Shown here: positions 26,866 through 35,310 of the stretch, piece by piece
How positions within the stretch are numbered: position 1 is the stretch's first letter
How the letters are laid out: each line of letters starts with the position of its first letter
From: Bauldia litoralis
Lineage (GTDB): Bacteria > Pseudomonadota > Alphaproteobacteria > Rhizobiales > Kaistiaceae
DNA length: 64,000 bases
NCBI GenBank assembly: GCA_945882315.1
Contig: CAMCWB010000009.1
Span: 21,020-85,019 of the forward strand
Direction: 5' to 3'
Position numbers and translations under genes: made by a program
Notes under the pieces: generated by a model
Told to the model about the DNA's origin: nothing
The model's input: only the letters and a program-made list of their open reading frames with translations
Databases searched by the model: none

Positions 26866-28836
26866 CTATTCGGCCGGCACCGCTTCTTCGCGGCCCTGCC
26901 GGCCGGCCAGGCGCCGGTCGTCTTCCTCGACTTCGCGCAGCACCTCAGCCGCCTGCGCCGCCTGCCGCTGCCGGTTCCACATCGAGGCATAGAGCGCGCC
27001 CAGACGGATGAGGTCGTCATGCGTGCCGCGCTCGACGATCCTGCCGCCGTCGAGGACGATGATCTCGTCGGCATGGATGACGGTCGACAGCCGATGCGCG
27101 ATGATCAGCGTCGTCCGGCCCGACGACACCCGCTCCAGCGCCGCCTGGATCTCGCGCTCGGTGTGGATGTCGAGCGCCGACGTCGCCTCGTCGAGGATCA
27201 GGATCGGCGGCGCCTTGAGCACGGTGCGGGCAATCGCGACGCGCTGCTTCTCGCCGCCGGAAAGCTTCAGCCCGCGTTCGCCGACCTGCGTCTCGTATTT
27301 GTCGGGCAGGATCTCGATGAACTCGCCGATCTGGGCCGTCGCGGCGGCCTGCCTGACCTCGTCGTCGCTCGCATCCGGGCGTCCATAGCGGATATTGTAG
27401 GCGATGGTATCGTTGAAGAGGACGGTATCCTGCGGGACCATGCCGATCGCCGTGCGGAGCGATTCCTGGGTCACGTCGCGGATGTCCTGGCCGTCGATCA
27501 GGATCGCTCCCCCGGTCACCTCATAGAACCGGAACAGGAGCCGCGAGATCGTCGACTTACCTGCCCCCGACGGCCCGACGATCGCCAGCGTCTTGCCCGA
27601 CGGGATCTCGAAGCTGATGTCCTTCAGGATCGACCGCTCCGGATCGTAGTGGAAATCGACGTGATCGAAGCGGATGCCGGCGCCGGCAATCACCAGCTCC
27701 TTGGCGTTCGGACGGTCGACGATTTCCGGCTTCACGCCGAGAAGATCGAACATGGATTCGATGTCGATCAGCCCCTGCTTGATCTCGCGATAGACGAAGC
27801 CGATGAAATTGAGCGGGATCGAAAGCTGCATGAGCAGCGCATTGATCAGCACGAAATCGCCGATCGTCTGCTCGCCGCGCATGACCGCCGCACCCGACAT
27901 CATCATGCAGATCGTCATGCCGACCGTGAAGATGATCGTCTGCCCGATATTCAGCCAGGACAGCGACGTCCAGATGCGGATGGCGGCGCCTTCATAGCGC
28001 TCCATGGAGCGATCGAAGCGGCCGGCCTCCATCTTCTCGTTGCCGAAATATTTGACGGTCTCGAAATTGAGGAGGGAGTCGATCGCCTTCGAATTCGCGT
28101 CGGTGTCGGAATCGTTCATCGTCCGGCGGATCTTGATCCGCCAGTCCGAAGCCTTCACCGTGAACCAGACATAGAGCCAGACGGTGACGGCAATGACGAC
28201 CAGATACACCCAGTCGAACTGGTAGGTGATGACGCCGGCCGCCAGGATGAATTCGAGGACCGTCGGCAGGCTGTTCAAGACCGTGAAGCGGACGATCGTT
28301 TCGATGCCGGCGACGCCGCGTTCGATGATCCGGGTCAGCCCGCCTGTCCGCCGCTGCAGGTGGTAGCGGAGCGACAGGGCGTGCATGTGCACGAAGGTCT
28401 TGTAGGCGAGCTGCCGCACGGCATGCTGCCCGACCTTGGCGAACAACCCGTCGCGGAGGTTGTTGAAGGAGTTCATCAGGATGCGGCCGACGCCGTTGGC
28501 GACCACCAGCATGATCGGCACGGTGAGCGCGATCGTCAGGCCGAGGCTGACGGCATCGGCCCTGCCGTCGACGCCGGGGGCGGTCAGCGCGTCGGTCGCC
28601 CATTTGTAGGTGTAGGGGACGAGGACCGTGATGACCTTCGCCGCCACCAGGATCGCAAGCGACACGACGACGCGCTGCTTGAGGTCGGGGCGACCCGCCG
28701 GCCACATATAGGGCCACAGGCTCGCCAGCGTCTTGAACATCGACTCCGGCTTGCGATCCGCGGCCTGTGCGTCGCTGCTGCTGGTCACGGCGTCGCGCCC
28801 GCGCAAGCTGCCTTGAGCGCGGCCGGATGGAGCCAT
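26866..28836 (-). CDS. ABC exporter of the ABCB/Atm1 type (fused membrane and ATPase domains)
   Basis: The 656-residue half transporter has an N-terminal six-helix membrane domain (about 50-365) and an ATPase domain with Walker A GPSGAGKST near residue 417, signature LSGGEKQRVAIAR, Walker B ILILDEATSALD and the switch His in IIAHRLST. The ALSLRYHLQRRTGGLTRIIE segment after the first helices is typical of Atm1/ABCB7-like exporters, which move glutathione-linked or iron-sulfur-related compounds and confer metal tolerance. The C-terminal RQRQAAQAAEVLREVEEDDR tail also fits. It is monocistronic here. The substrate is inferred. Confidence 0.9.
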   Translation of the reverse strand: MAPSGRAQGSLRGRDAVTSSSDAQAADRKPESMFKTLASLWPYMWPAGRPDLKQRVVVSLAILVAAKVITVLVPYTYKWATDALTAPGVDGRADAVSLGLTIALTVPIMLVVANGVGRILMNSFNNLRDGLFAKVGQHAVRQLAYKTFVHMHALSLRYHLQRRTGGLTRIIERGVAGIETIVRFTVLNSLPTVLEFILAAGVITYQFDWVYLVVIAVTVWLYVWFTVKASDWRIKIRRTMNDSDTDANSKAIDSLLNFETVKYFGNEKMEAGRFDRSMERYEGAAIRIWTSLSWLNIGQTIIFTVGMTICMMMSGAAVMRGEQTIGDFVLINALLMQLSIPLNFIGFVYREIKQGLIDIESMFDLLGVKPEIVDRPNAKELVIAGAGIRFDHVDFHYDPERSILKDISFEIPSGKTLAIVGPSGAGKSTISRLLFRFYEVTGGAILIDGQDIRDVTQESLRTAIGMVPQDTVLFNDTIAYNIRYGRPDASDDEVRQAAATAQIGEFIEILPDKYETQVGERGLKLSGGEKQRVAIARTVLKAPPILILDEATSALDIHTEREIQAALERVSSGRTTLIIAHRLSTVIHADEIIVLDGGRIVERGTHDDLIRLGALYASMWNRQRQAAQAAEVLREVEEDDRRLAGRQGREEAVPAE

Positions 28837-29105
28837 ATCTCGTATGGGAAGCCCGCCGTCTCCCCACGCCGCTCATCGACCCGGCAAAAAGCCGGGATGG
28901 AGCGCGCCGGAGGCGCGGCCGCCTGGATTTCGTTGTCTGGAGAGGGCATTGGCGTCTTTGTGGTTGCGGCTACTGCCATATGGCCGTTCGTGGAGTGATT
29001 TCAACCTTCCTGCCTGGTGAAAGCAGGCAGCGATTGTCGTGAAAACGGCGCATCGAGGGCCGGTGAAACGGCAAATCCGGCAAGGTCTCCAGGGAGAAAA
29101 AGACG

Positions 29106-29798
29106 ATGGAACCGATGTCTTTCGGCATGTCGCTGGTCGAGATCACCTGGCTGAACGTGCTCCTGTCCGGCGACAATGCCCTGGTCATCGCGCTTGCCTG
29201 CCGCCGGTTGGAAGGCCGCCAGAGAAGGCTCGGCATCATCTTCGGCGCCGGAGCCGCGGTGCTCCTGCGCATCGTCTTCACGGCCGGCGTGACGTTCATC
29301 CTGCGCTTTCCGTTCCTGCGTGCCGGCGGCGCCGTCCTCCTCCTCTGGATCGCCGTGAAGCTCCTCCTCGGCGAGGAAGGCGGCGACGACTCGGTCGCCG
29401 CGCCCAACTCCCTCTGGAAGGCCGTCTGGACCGTGGTCGTCGCCGACGTCGTCATGAGCCTCGACAATGTCCTGGCGATCGCCGCCGCCGCCCACGGCTC
29501 GACGTTGCTGATCGTCATCGGCCTCGCCATCTCGGTGCCGATCGTCGTGATGAGCTCGACGCTGATCGTCACTATCCTGAACCGCCTGCCGATCCTGATC
29601 TGAATCGGCGCCGGCTTCCTCGGCTGGATCGCCGGCGAGATGCTCGCCGCCGACGAAGCCGTGATGTCCTATGTGCCGGTCGAAATCCCGGAAATTGTCG
29701 TCGCCGCCGCCTTCGCGGCCTTCGTGCTGGTCGCCGGCTGGGCGCTCAACCGGATGCACGGCAAGAAGGCCGAAGCCCCGGAGGACGCAGGCACCTAG
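29106..29798 (+). pseudogene. TerC-family (YjbE-type) membrane protein gene with an in-frame TGA
   Basis: The frame starts MEPMSFGMSLVEI and shows LSGDNALVIALAC and SLDNVLAIAAAA, the duplicated acidic membrane motifs of the TerC/YjbE family, which is linked to metal (manganese) export or tellurite resistance. After 165 codons it meets TGA (29601-29603), then continues in the same frame as IGAGFLGWIAGEML to the stop at 29796-29798, giving a normal family length of about 230. Family members usually have an aromatic residue, often Trp, at the interrupted site, so TGG to TGA is the simplest change. The AGGGAG ribosome-binding site is intact. The truncated product would lack the last membrane helices. 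Confidence 0.75.
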
Positions 29799-29837
29799 AG
29801 CTACCGGCGCCGCTCTCCCAACGAAGAGCGCCGACTC

Positions 29838-31433
29838 CTAGTTCTGCCAGCTCGTGTCGCCGGCCGGCAGCACCATGACCTGACCGGGATAGATCCGGTC
29901 GGGATTGCGGATCTGGTCGCGGTTGGCCTGATAGATGGTCGAATAGCGGATGCCCTTGCCGTAGAGCTCGCGCGAAATCCGCCAGAGATTGTCGCCGCGC
30001 TTGATGATCACGGTCATCGGCCCGGCAACGCTGCCCGACACTTCCGCCGACCCATCATCGCCGCTCTCACTCGATTGCTTCAGCGCGGCAACCTCGATCT
30101 CGCGCTCGAAGGGCACCTCGGCCCGGACGATCACCGCGCCGCTGCCCGCCTCGACTTGGTCGGCCCGGATCGTATAGTCGCCGGGCGCCACCTCGCGCTT
30201 GGTCTCGAGCAGCCAGGTGCCGCCGTCATTCGGCTCAGCCTCGCCGATCAGTTCGTCGTCGAGATAGACACGCACCGGATCCTTGGTCGTCGCGGTGCCC
30301 GCGACGAAGAGCGCGCCATCGGTCTCGGCCTCGACCGCCGCGACGCCGACCTGTGGCGCCGGTTTTGCAGGAGCTGTCTCTGCAGCCGGCGGTGTCGCCG
30401 GCGCCTCGGCTGCGGTTTCCGGCGCGGCCGGCCCGCTGCCCGGCGGGGCGGCTGCAGGCGCGCCGCCGGAGCTTTCTCCGCCGACAACCGGCGGCTCGGC
30501 CGTGGCGATTTCGCTTTCCGGCGTCGATCCGGCCGAAGGTGTTTCGCTTGATCCCGTTCCCGCCGGTGCTTCCGCCCTTGACGGCGCCGAAGGTGCGGTC
30601 GACGGCGCGACGGCTGTCTCGATTTCCGCCGGCGCGGCAGAACCGTCGGGCGTGGCGGCGGTCTCGGGTGTCGAAGGCGTTGCGCCGGGCTCGGGCGAAG
30701 CCTCGGGCGCCAACGCGACATCGGCGCTTCCCGGCGCCTGCATCACCGCACTCGGCGCGTCCGGCGTGCTGAGCACGACCAGCGGCTGTTCCTTTTTGTC
30801 TTCCGGCACTGCGACCGCGACGCGCTGGTCGGACAGCGTCACCGTCGATTTGTCTGGCGAGGTGGTGCGGATGGCGAGGTCATGCGAGCCCGGCGGCAGC
30901 GGCTTCTCGAGAACCAGCGCCCACTCGCCGCGTTCATTGGCTTCCGCGGTCGCCACCGCTTCCGGTCCGTCGAGGACCTCGACCTTGGTGTTTGGCGCGG
31001 CGAGGCCGGCGATCACCGTCTCGCCCGACGGCTCGACGCGGACGATATCGAAGGTCGGCACGTCGCCGGCCGCAGGTGCTGCCGTTTTGCCTGAAGGCGT
31101 TTCGGCCGCCGATTCGGCGGAGGATGTCGTTGCATCGCTGCCGGCGGCGTCCGGCGCCGTTGCGCTCGATCCAGCGGTTTCTCCAGCCGGAGCCGTTACA
31201 TCCGGTGCCGCGGCGGTCTCGCCCGCGCCGGTGCCGGCGCCCTCGGCGGCCACCGGCGCTTCGGCGGATTCCGCAGGCGTTTCAGCGGCTTGCTCGCTTT
31301 CGGCCGGTGTCGAGGCGTCTTCCGCCGTCGTGATGTCGCTGGCGATGCGGACCATGTCGTAGCCGTTCTGCACCAGCCACCATGCGCCGAAGATCAGGGC
31401 GGCAAGCACGATCAGGCCGATAAGACGCCTCAT
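29838..31433 (-). CDS. LysM-domain protein with Ala/Pro/Glu-rich linker, membrane-anchored
   Basis: Residues 5-25 (LIGLIVLAALIFGAWWLV) form a membrane anchor. A low-complexity Ala-, Pro-, Thr- and Glu-rich stretch of about 250 residues is interspersed with two Ig-like beta segments (VRVEPSGETVIAGLAAPNTK and a second near GALFVAGTATTKDPV). A C-terminal LysM module (about 480-528) has IKRGDNLWRISRELYG and NPDRIYPGQVMVLP. LysM binds peptidoglycan, so the protein probably tethers the inner membrane to the wall. Alphaproteobacterial genomes commonly carry this arrangement. Confidence 0.85.
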   Translation of the reverse strand: MRRLIGLIVLAALIFGAWWLVQNGYDMVRIASDITTAEDASTPAESEQAAETPAESAEAPVAAEGAGTGAGETAAAPDVTAPAGETAGSSATAPDAAGSDATTSSAESAAETPSGKTAAPAAGDVPTFDIVRVEPSGETVIAGLAAPNTKVEVLDGPEAVATAEANERGEWALVLEKPLPPGSHDLAIRTTSPDKSTVTLSDQRVAVAVPEDKKEQPLVVLSTPDAPSAVMQAPGSADVALAPEASPEPGATPSTPETAATPDGSAAPAEIETAVAPSTAPSAPSRAEAPAGTGSSETPSAGSTPESEIATAEPPVVGGESSGGAPAAAPPGSGPAAPETAAEAPATPPAAETAPAKPAPQVGVAAVEAETDGALFVAGTATTKDPVRVYLDDELIGEAEPNDGGTWLLETKREVAPGDYTIRADQVEAGSGAVIVRAEVPFEREIEVAALKQSSESGDDGSAEVSGSVAGPMTVIIKRGDNLWRISRELYGKGIRYSTIYQANRDQIRNPDRIYPGQVMVLPAGDTSWQN

Positions 31434-31564
31434 GGAGTTCGATCCTCAAAAATGTGGCACCGCACAAGCTTAGTCTTACACGGGCTTTGAACCGCGCGAC
31501 AAGGCGACGCTTTTGCCGCCTCCCTCGCTTGACGCCCGGCCGCCGACGATGCAACACCGGCCCC

Positions 31565-32179
31565 ATGGCTGAACTCAAAAGCATCTGCGTCTATTGCGGC
31601 TCCAACGCCGGAACCGACTCCGAATATCGCGACGCCGCCGAAAAGCTCGGACGCGCGATGGCGGCTGCCGATATCCGCCTCGTCTATGGCGGCGGCGCCG
31701 TCGGGCTGATGGGCATCATCGCCCGCACGGTCATGGCCAATGGCGGCAAGGTGACGGGCATCATCCCGCAATTCCTCAAGGACCGCGAGGTCATGCTGAG
31801 GGAGGTCACCGAGCTTCAGGTCACCGCCGACATGCATGAGCGCAAGCGCTCCATGTTCGAGCAGTCGGACGCCTTCGTTGCGCTCCCCGGCGGCATCGGC
31901 ACGCTGGAAGAGGTCGTCGAGATGATGACCTGGGCGCAGCTCGACCAGCACAAGAAGCCGATCCTCATCGCCAACATCAACGGCTTCTGGGACACGCTCA
32001 TCGCGCTGTTCCAGCGGATGACCGATGACGGCTTCCTGCACAAGGCCTTCCTCGGCAATCATGTCGACCTGCCGGTGCATTTCTGCGACACGGTCGAGGC
32101 GATCGTCCCGACCCTGAAGAAGGCCGTCGCCGGCGTCCCCCGCCCGGCGCTCGAAGCGGCGCCGCCGGCGGGCGTGTAG
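31565..32179 (+). CDS. LOG/TIGR00730 family nucleotide 5'-monophosphate phosphoribohydrolase
   Basis: This 204-residue Rossmann-fold protein begins MAELKSICVYCGSN and carries the family signature PGGIGTLEE around residue 100, with the MTWAQLDQHKKPI continuation. LOG enzymes release bases from cytokinin nucleotides or AMP-like substrates. In bacteria the physiological substrate is often uncertain. ATG 31565 is used because the motif Y-C-G-S-N sits at the family position. The open frame upstream to 31454 overlaps the start region of the LysM gene and is not coding. Confidence 0.88.
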   Translation: MAELKSICVYCGSNAGTDSEYRDAAEKLGRAMAAADIRLVYGGGAVGLMGIIARTVMANGGKVTGIIPQFLKDREVMLREVTELQVTADMHERKRSMFEQSDAFVALPGGIGTLEEVVEMMTWAQLDQHKKPILIANINGFWDTLIALFQRMTDDGFLHKAFLGNHVDLPVHFCDTVEAIVPTLKKAVAGVPRPALEAAPPAGV

Positions 32180-32183
32180 GCGC

Positions 32184-32200
32184 GGGCCGCTACGCGGCCC
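32184..32200. terminator. Hairpin spanning the ends of convergent genes
   Basis: A perfect 7-bp stem GGGCCGC/GCGGCCC with a TAC loop spans the 10-bp gap between the LOG-family stop and the cimA stop and includes the cimA stop codon. It has no T-run, so it may be only a weak bidirectional terminator. Confidence 0.3.
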
Positions 32201-33788
32201 CGACGCCCGCCTTGACCAGCTTGTAGACGATCGAATCCGTCAGCGCCTCGAACGACGCGTCGACGATATTCTCCGATACGCCGACCGTGAACCAGCTGTC
32301 GCCCGATGCGTCCGAGCTCTCGATCAGGACGCGCGTCACCGCCGACGTGCCGCCATTGAGGATACGGACCTTGTAGTCGACGAGGTCGAGGTCGGCGATC
32401 GTCTCCCGATAGACGCCGAGATCCTTGCGGAGCGCCCGGTCGAGCGCGTTGACCGGACCGTTGCCCTCTGCCGCCGAGATCAGCTCTTCGCCGGCAATGA
32501 TCAGCTTGACCACGGCCAGGCTTACGGTGATCCGCTCGCCCATCGCATTAACCCGATGCTCGACATTCACGTCGAACTGCCGGACGTCGAAATAATCCGG
32601 CACGGTGCCGAGCGTCCGTCGCGCCAGGAGCTCGAAGGAGGCGACCGCGCCTTCATAGGAATAGCCCCTCGCCTCGCGCTCCTTCACCTCGCGGAGCAGC
32701 GTGTCGAGCCGTGGATCGTCCCTGGCCACCGACAGGCCCATCCGTTGCAGCTCGGAAAGAACATTCGCGCGGCCGGCCTGATCCGACACCAGGATGTGGC
32801 GGCGGTTGCCGACCTTCTCCGGCGGCACATGCTCATAGGTCTTGGGATCGCGGACGATCGCCGAGGCATGGATGCCGGCCTTGGTTGCGAAGGCGCTGGC
32901 GCCGACATAGGGCGCCTGCCGGTTCGGCGCCCGGTTCACCAACTCGTCGAAGCGGCGCGAGATCCGCGTCAGGTCGGCAAGACCGTCCTCGCTAACGCCG
33001 ATCTCGAAGCGATCGGCGTAGGCAGGCTTCAACAGAAGCGTCGGGATCAGCGAGGTCAGATTGGCATTGCCGCAGCGCTCGCCGATGCCGTTCAGCGTGC
33101 CCTGGATATGGCGCACGCCGCCCCGCACCGCGGCCAGCGAATTGGCGACTGCCTGCTCGGTGTCGTTATGCGCGTGGATGCCGAGATGATCGCCTGGGAT
33201 CACCTTCGCCACCTCGCGGACGATCGCCTCGACTTCCTCCGGCAGCGTGCCGCCATTGGTTTCGCAGAGCACGACCCAGCGCGCACCGGCATCGTAAGCC
33301 GCCTTGGCGCAAGAGAGCGCGTAGGCCGGGCTGTTCTTGTAGCCGTCGAAGAAATGCTCGCAATCGACCATGACTTCCTTGCCGGCGTCCCTTGCGGCTT
33401 TGACCGATTGGGTGATGCCGTCGAGATTCTCTTCGTTGCTGACGCCGAGCGCGACCTGCACCTGATAGTCCCAGCTTTTCGCAACGAAGCAGATCGCGTC
33501 GGACTTGGCGTCTATCAGGGCGCGGAGGCCCGGATCGTTGGAGGCACTGATGCCGGCCCGCTTCGTCATGCCGAAGGCCGTGAAGGCGGCGCGCTCGGTC
33601 CGCTTCTTGGTGAAGAAGGCGTCGTCGGTCGGGTTGGCGCCGGGATAGCCGCCCTCGACATAGTCGACGCCCAGCCGGTCGAGCATCTCGGCTACGAAGA
33701 TCTTGTCCTCGAGCGTGAAGTCGACGCCGTTGGTCTGCGCGCCGTCGCGCAACGTGGTGTCGAAGAGATAAAGCCGTTCCTTGCTCAT
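32190..33788 (-). CDS. cimA: (R)-citramalate synthase (isopropylmalate/homocitrate synthase family)
   Basis: The 532-residue enzyme starts MSKERLYLFDTTLRDGAQ, the active-site strand of the HMGL barrel. It has the HAHNDTEQAVANSLAAV metal-binding region (HxH) and NGIGERCGNANLTSLI, plus a C-terminal LeuA-type dimer/regulatory domain (about 385-525). Citramalate synthase condenses pyruvate with acetyl-CoA in the pyruvate route to isoleucine. The TNGVDFTLEDKI region and length match the CimA subgroup rather than LeuA. A GGAG site lies 7 nt before the ATG. A near-copy of its first 14 codons lies 119 bp upstream (33866-33907) in a small overlapping ORF. Confidence 0.9.
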   Translation of the reverse strand: MSKERLYLFDTTLRDGAQTNGVDFTLEDKIFVAEMLDRLGVDYVEGGYPGANPTDDAFFTKKRTERAAFTAFGMTKRAGISASNDPGLRALIDAKSDAICFVAKSWDYQVQVALGVSNEENLDGITQSVKAARDAGKEVMVDCEHFFDGYKNSPAYALSCAKAAYDAGARWVVLCETNGGTLPEEVEAIVREVAKVIPGDHLGIHAHNDTEQAVANSLAAVRGGVRHIQGTLNGIGERCGNANLTSLIPTLLLKPAYADRFEIGVSEDGLADLTRISRRFDELVNRAPNRQAPYVGASAFATKAGIHASAIVRDPKTYEHVPPEKVGNRRHILVSDQAGRANVLSELQRMGLSVARDDPRLDTLLREVKEREARGYSYEGAVASFELLARRTLGTVPDYFDVRQFDVNVEHRVNAMGERITVSLAVVKLIIAGEELISAAEGNGPVNALDRALRKDLGVYRETIADLDLVDYKVRILNGGTSAVTRVLIESSDASGDSWFTVGVSENIVDASFEALTDSIVYKLVKAGVGAA

Positions 33789-33907
33789 GACGTCGCTCCG
33801 CGGCGCGCGACGGCATGAGTTTTGTTTGTCCGTCCTCGACGTTTCGCGCCTGCGGGCGGACGGGTGCGCAATGTCGTGTCGAAGAGGTAAAGCCGTTCCT
33901 TACTCAT
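33785..33907 (-). CDS. Upstream ORF repeating the first 14 codons of cimA
   Basis: A 40-codon frame starts at ATG 33907 with the same 14 residues as CimA (MSKERLYLFDTTLR), then diverges into a basic stretch. It stops at TGA 33787-33785, overlapping the cimA ATG (ATGA). The two 42-bp copies differ at four positions and every difference is synonymous. It could be a translated leader coupled to cimA, or the stub of a lost second copy. A hairpin CCGTCC/GGACGG (33830-33835 with 33858-33863) lies inside it. Expression is not shown. Confidence 0.45.
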   Translation of the reverse strand: MSKERLYLFDTTLRTRPPAGAKRRGRTNKTHAVARRGATS

Positions 33908-33935
33908 AAAACTCGTTTCCGGCGCGGGCTCGCGC

Positions 33936-34424
33936 TCATAGTCTCGGTGGCCATTCGGCCGTGTCGTGATCGGGGTGCTGATGGTTGCTTCGACGCACTG
34001 TGGCTGCGAGTTCGGGCTCATCGTCTTCGGTCGAGATGTCGCCCGGCAGCGAAGCCAGCTCGTCGAAGTAAGTAATTCGGCCCTCGATGCCGTCCTGGCC
34101 CAGCGGCTTGACGCGATCCGGCTCGTCGAGCGAGCCGATCGAAACGGAGATCCGATTTTTCGCGAGATAACGGAATGACAGCGGCGTGCCGCAATCGCGG
34201 CAGAAACCGCGCTCGACGATGTCGGAGCTTCTGAAGATCGACAGCTTGCCGCGCGTCACCTCGAACTTGTCGAGCGGCACACCGGCGAGCGGCGCGAAAA
34301 AGGATCCGAAAGCCTTCTGGCACATCCGGCAATGGCAGATGGACGGCTCGGTCGGAATCGCGTGCAGGCGATAGCGGACTGCCCCACACTGGCAGCCACC
34401 GGTCAGAGCATGCGGGTCGGTCAT
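33936..34424 (-). CDS. GFA family (glutathione-dependent formaldehyde-activating-like) zinc protein
   Basis: The 162-residue Mss4-fold protein has the zinc/Cys pattern CQCGAVRY, CHCRMCQKAFG and FCRDCGTPLSFRY. GFA-like proteins are related to formaldehyde-activating enzyme, but many have other or unknown roles. It overlaps the preceding GFA gene by four bases (ATGA), and the two proteins share the whole Cys layout, so they arose by tandem duplication and may form a heteromer. Its stop lies close to the start region of the cimA leader. Confidence 0.85.
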   Translation of the reverse strand: MTDPHALTGGCQCGAVRYRLHAIPTEPSICHCRMCQKAFGSFFAPLAGVPLDKFEVTRGKLSIFRSSDIVERGFCRDCGTPLSFRYLAKNRISVSIGSLDEPDRVKPLGQDGIEGRITYFDELASLPGDISTEDDEPELAATVRRSNHQHPDHDTAEWPPRL

Positions 34425-34900
34425 GGCTGTCCTCCGGTCCAGCTTTCGGTGTCGTGATCGGGATGCTGGTAGCTGAGGACGCTACGCTTCAGCGCCTCCT
34501 GCTGTGCACCTTCCTCCGGCGTTCGCATGGGCAAGGTCGGTATCGCATCGACGAAGGAAAGCTTGTCCTCCGGATTCACCTGGATCGTCGGCGCGGCCAG
34601 CGTCGGATCGTCGAACGCGCCGATGGCAAGCCCGATTGCCTCATCGTCGCCTTCATAGGTCAGCGGCGTGCCGCAATCCGCGCAGAAGCCGCGGCTCGCC
34701 TTGTTCGAACTCCGGAAGCGCTTGGGTTCGCCCCGCGTCCATTCAACCCCGAAGCCCGCCACCAGAGGCGCGTAGAAGGAGCCGAACTGCTTCTGGCACA
34801 TGCGGCAATGGCAAAGTCCGCCGCGCCCGATGCGCTCGACACGAAAGCGCACGGCGCCGCACTGGCAGCCGCCAGTCAGGGTATTGTGTGCTTCCGCCAT
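34421..34900 (-). CDS. GFA family zinc protein, second of a tandem pair
   Basis: The 159-residue protein has CQCGAVRFRVER, CHCRMCQKQFGSFYAPLV and FCADCGTPLTYEG, the same Cys arrangement as the neighbour downstream. Identity is clear in the N-terminal half and weaker toward the C-terminus, where both end in a similar YQHPDHDTE(S/A)W segment. It overlaps the next gene by four bases and is preceded by the VOC gene with a 14-bp gap. It starts MAEAHNTLTGGCQCG. Catalytic function is unproven. Confidence 0.85.
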   Translation of the reverse strand: MAEAHNTLTGGCQCGAVRFRVERIGRGGLCHCRMCQKQFGSFYAPLVAGFGVEWTRGEPKRFRSSNKASRGFCADCGTPLTYEGDDEAIGLAIGAFDDPTLAAPTIQVNPEDKLSFVDAIPTLPMRTPEEGAQQEALKRSVLSYQHPDHDTESWTGGQP

Positions 34901-34914
34901 GACAACCTTCCCGC

Positions 34915-35310
34915 CTATTCGGGCTTGTGACAGACGACTTCGATATTGTGCCCGTCGGCATCGAGCACGAAGGCAGCGTAATAGTCCGGGTGGTGCAGCG
35001 GCCTGAGGCCGGGACCACCATTGTCCGCGCCGCCGGCGGCAATCGCCGCCTTGTAGAATTCGTCGACCTGCGCCCGCGTTTCGGCGCGGAAGGCGACGTG
35101 GATGCGCGGCGTCGTCTTGCCGGCATCGGCGAGCCAGAGGAACGGCTTGCCGTCGGCGCCGAGGCCGCAGACATCGACATTGCCGGTCATGCTCGCCGGA
35201 AATTCCATCATGATCGCGACGCGGAGCGGCTTCAGCGCCGCCGCATAGAATGTCTTCGCCGCCGCATAGTCCGACACGCTGAGGCTGGTGTGGTCGATCT
35301 CAATTGTCAT
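34915..35310 (-). CDS. VOC (glyoxalase/bleomycin resistance-like) family protein
   Basis: A 131-residue protein of two beta-alpha-beta-beta-beta modules starting [22 protein letters not shown], with HPDYYAAFVLDADGHNIEVVC at the end. His and Glu residues at the usual strand positions suggest a metal site. The family covers glyoxalases, dioxygenases and antibiotic-binding proteins, so no specific reaction is assigned. ATG 35310 is preferred over the longer frame from 35343 because the fold begins there. It overlaps the GNAT gene by 11 bp. Confidence 0.82.
   Translation of the reverse strand: MTIEIDHTSLSVSDYAAAKTFYAAALKPLRVAIMMEFPASMTGNVDVCGLGADGKPFLWLADAGKTTPRIHVAFRAETRAQVDEFYKAAIAAGGADNGGPGLRPLHHPDYYAAFVLDADGHNIEVVCHKPE

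Noticed and set aside
27019..28998. 659-codon plus-strand frame
   Set aside because: Antisense to the ABCB exporter, with Asp/His/Arg-rich shadow composition.
29805..29833. Terminator between TerC-type and LysM genes
   Set aside because: The stem CGGCG...CTCT/AGAGCGCCG has a 3-nt bulge and no T-run, so it was not listed as a feature.
30283..31362. 359-codon plus-strand Ala/Ser-rich frame
   Set aside because: Antisense of the low-complexity linker of the LysM protein.
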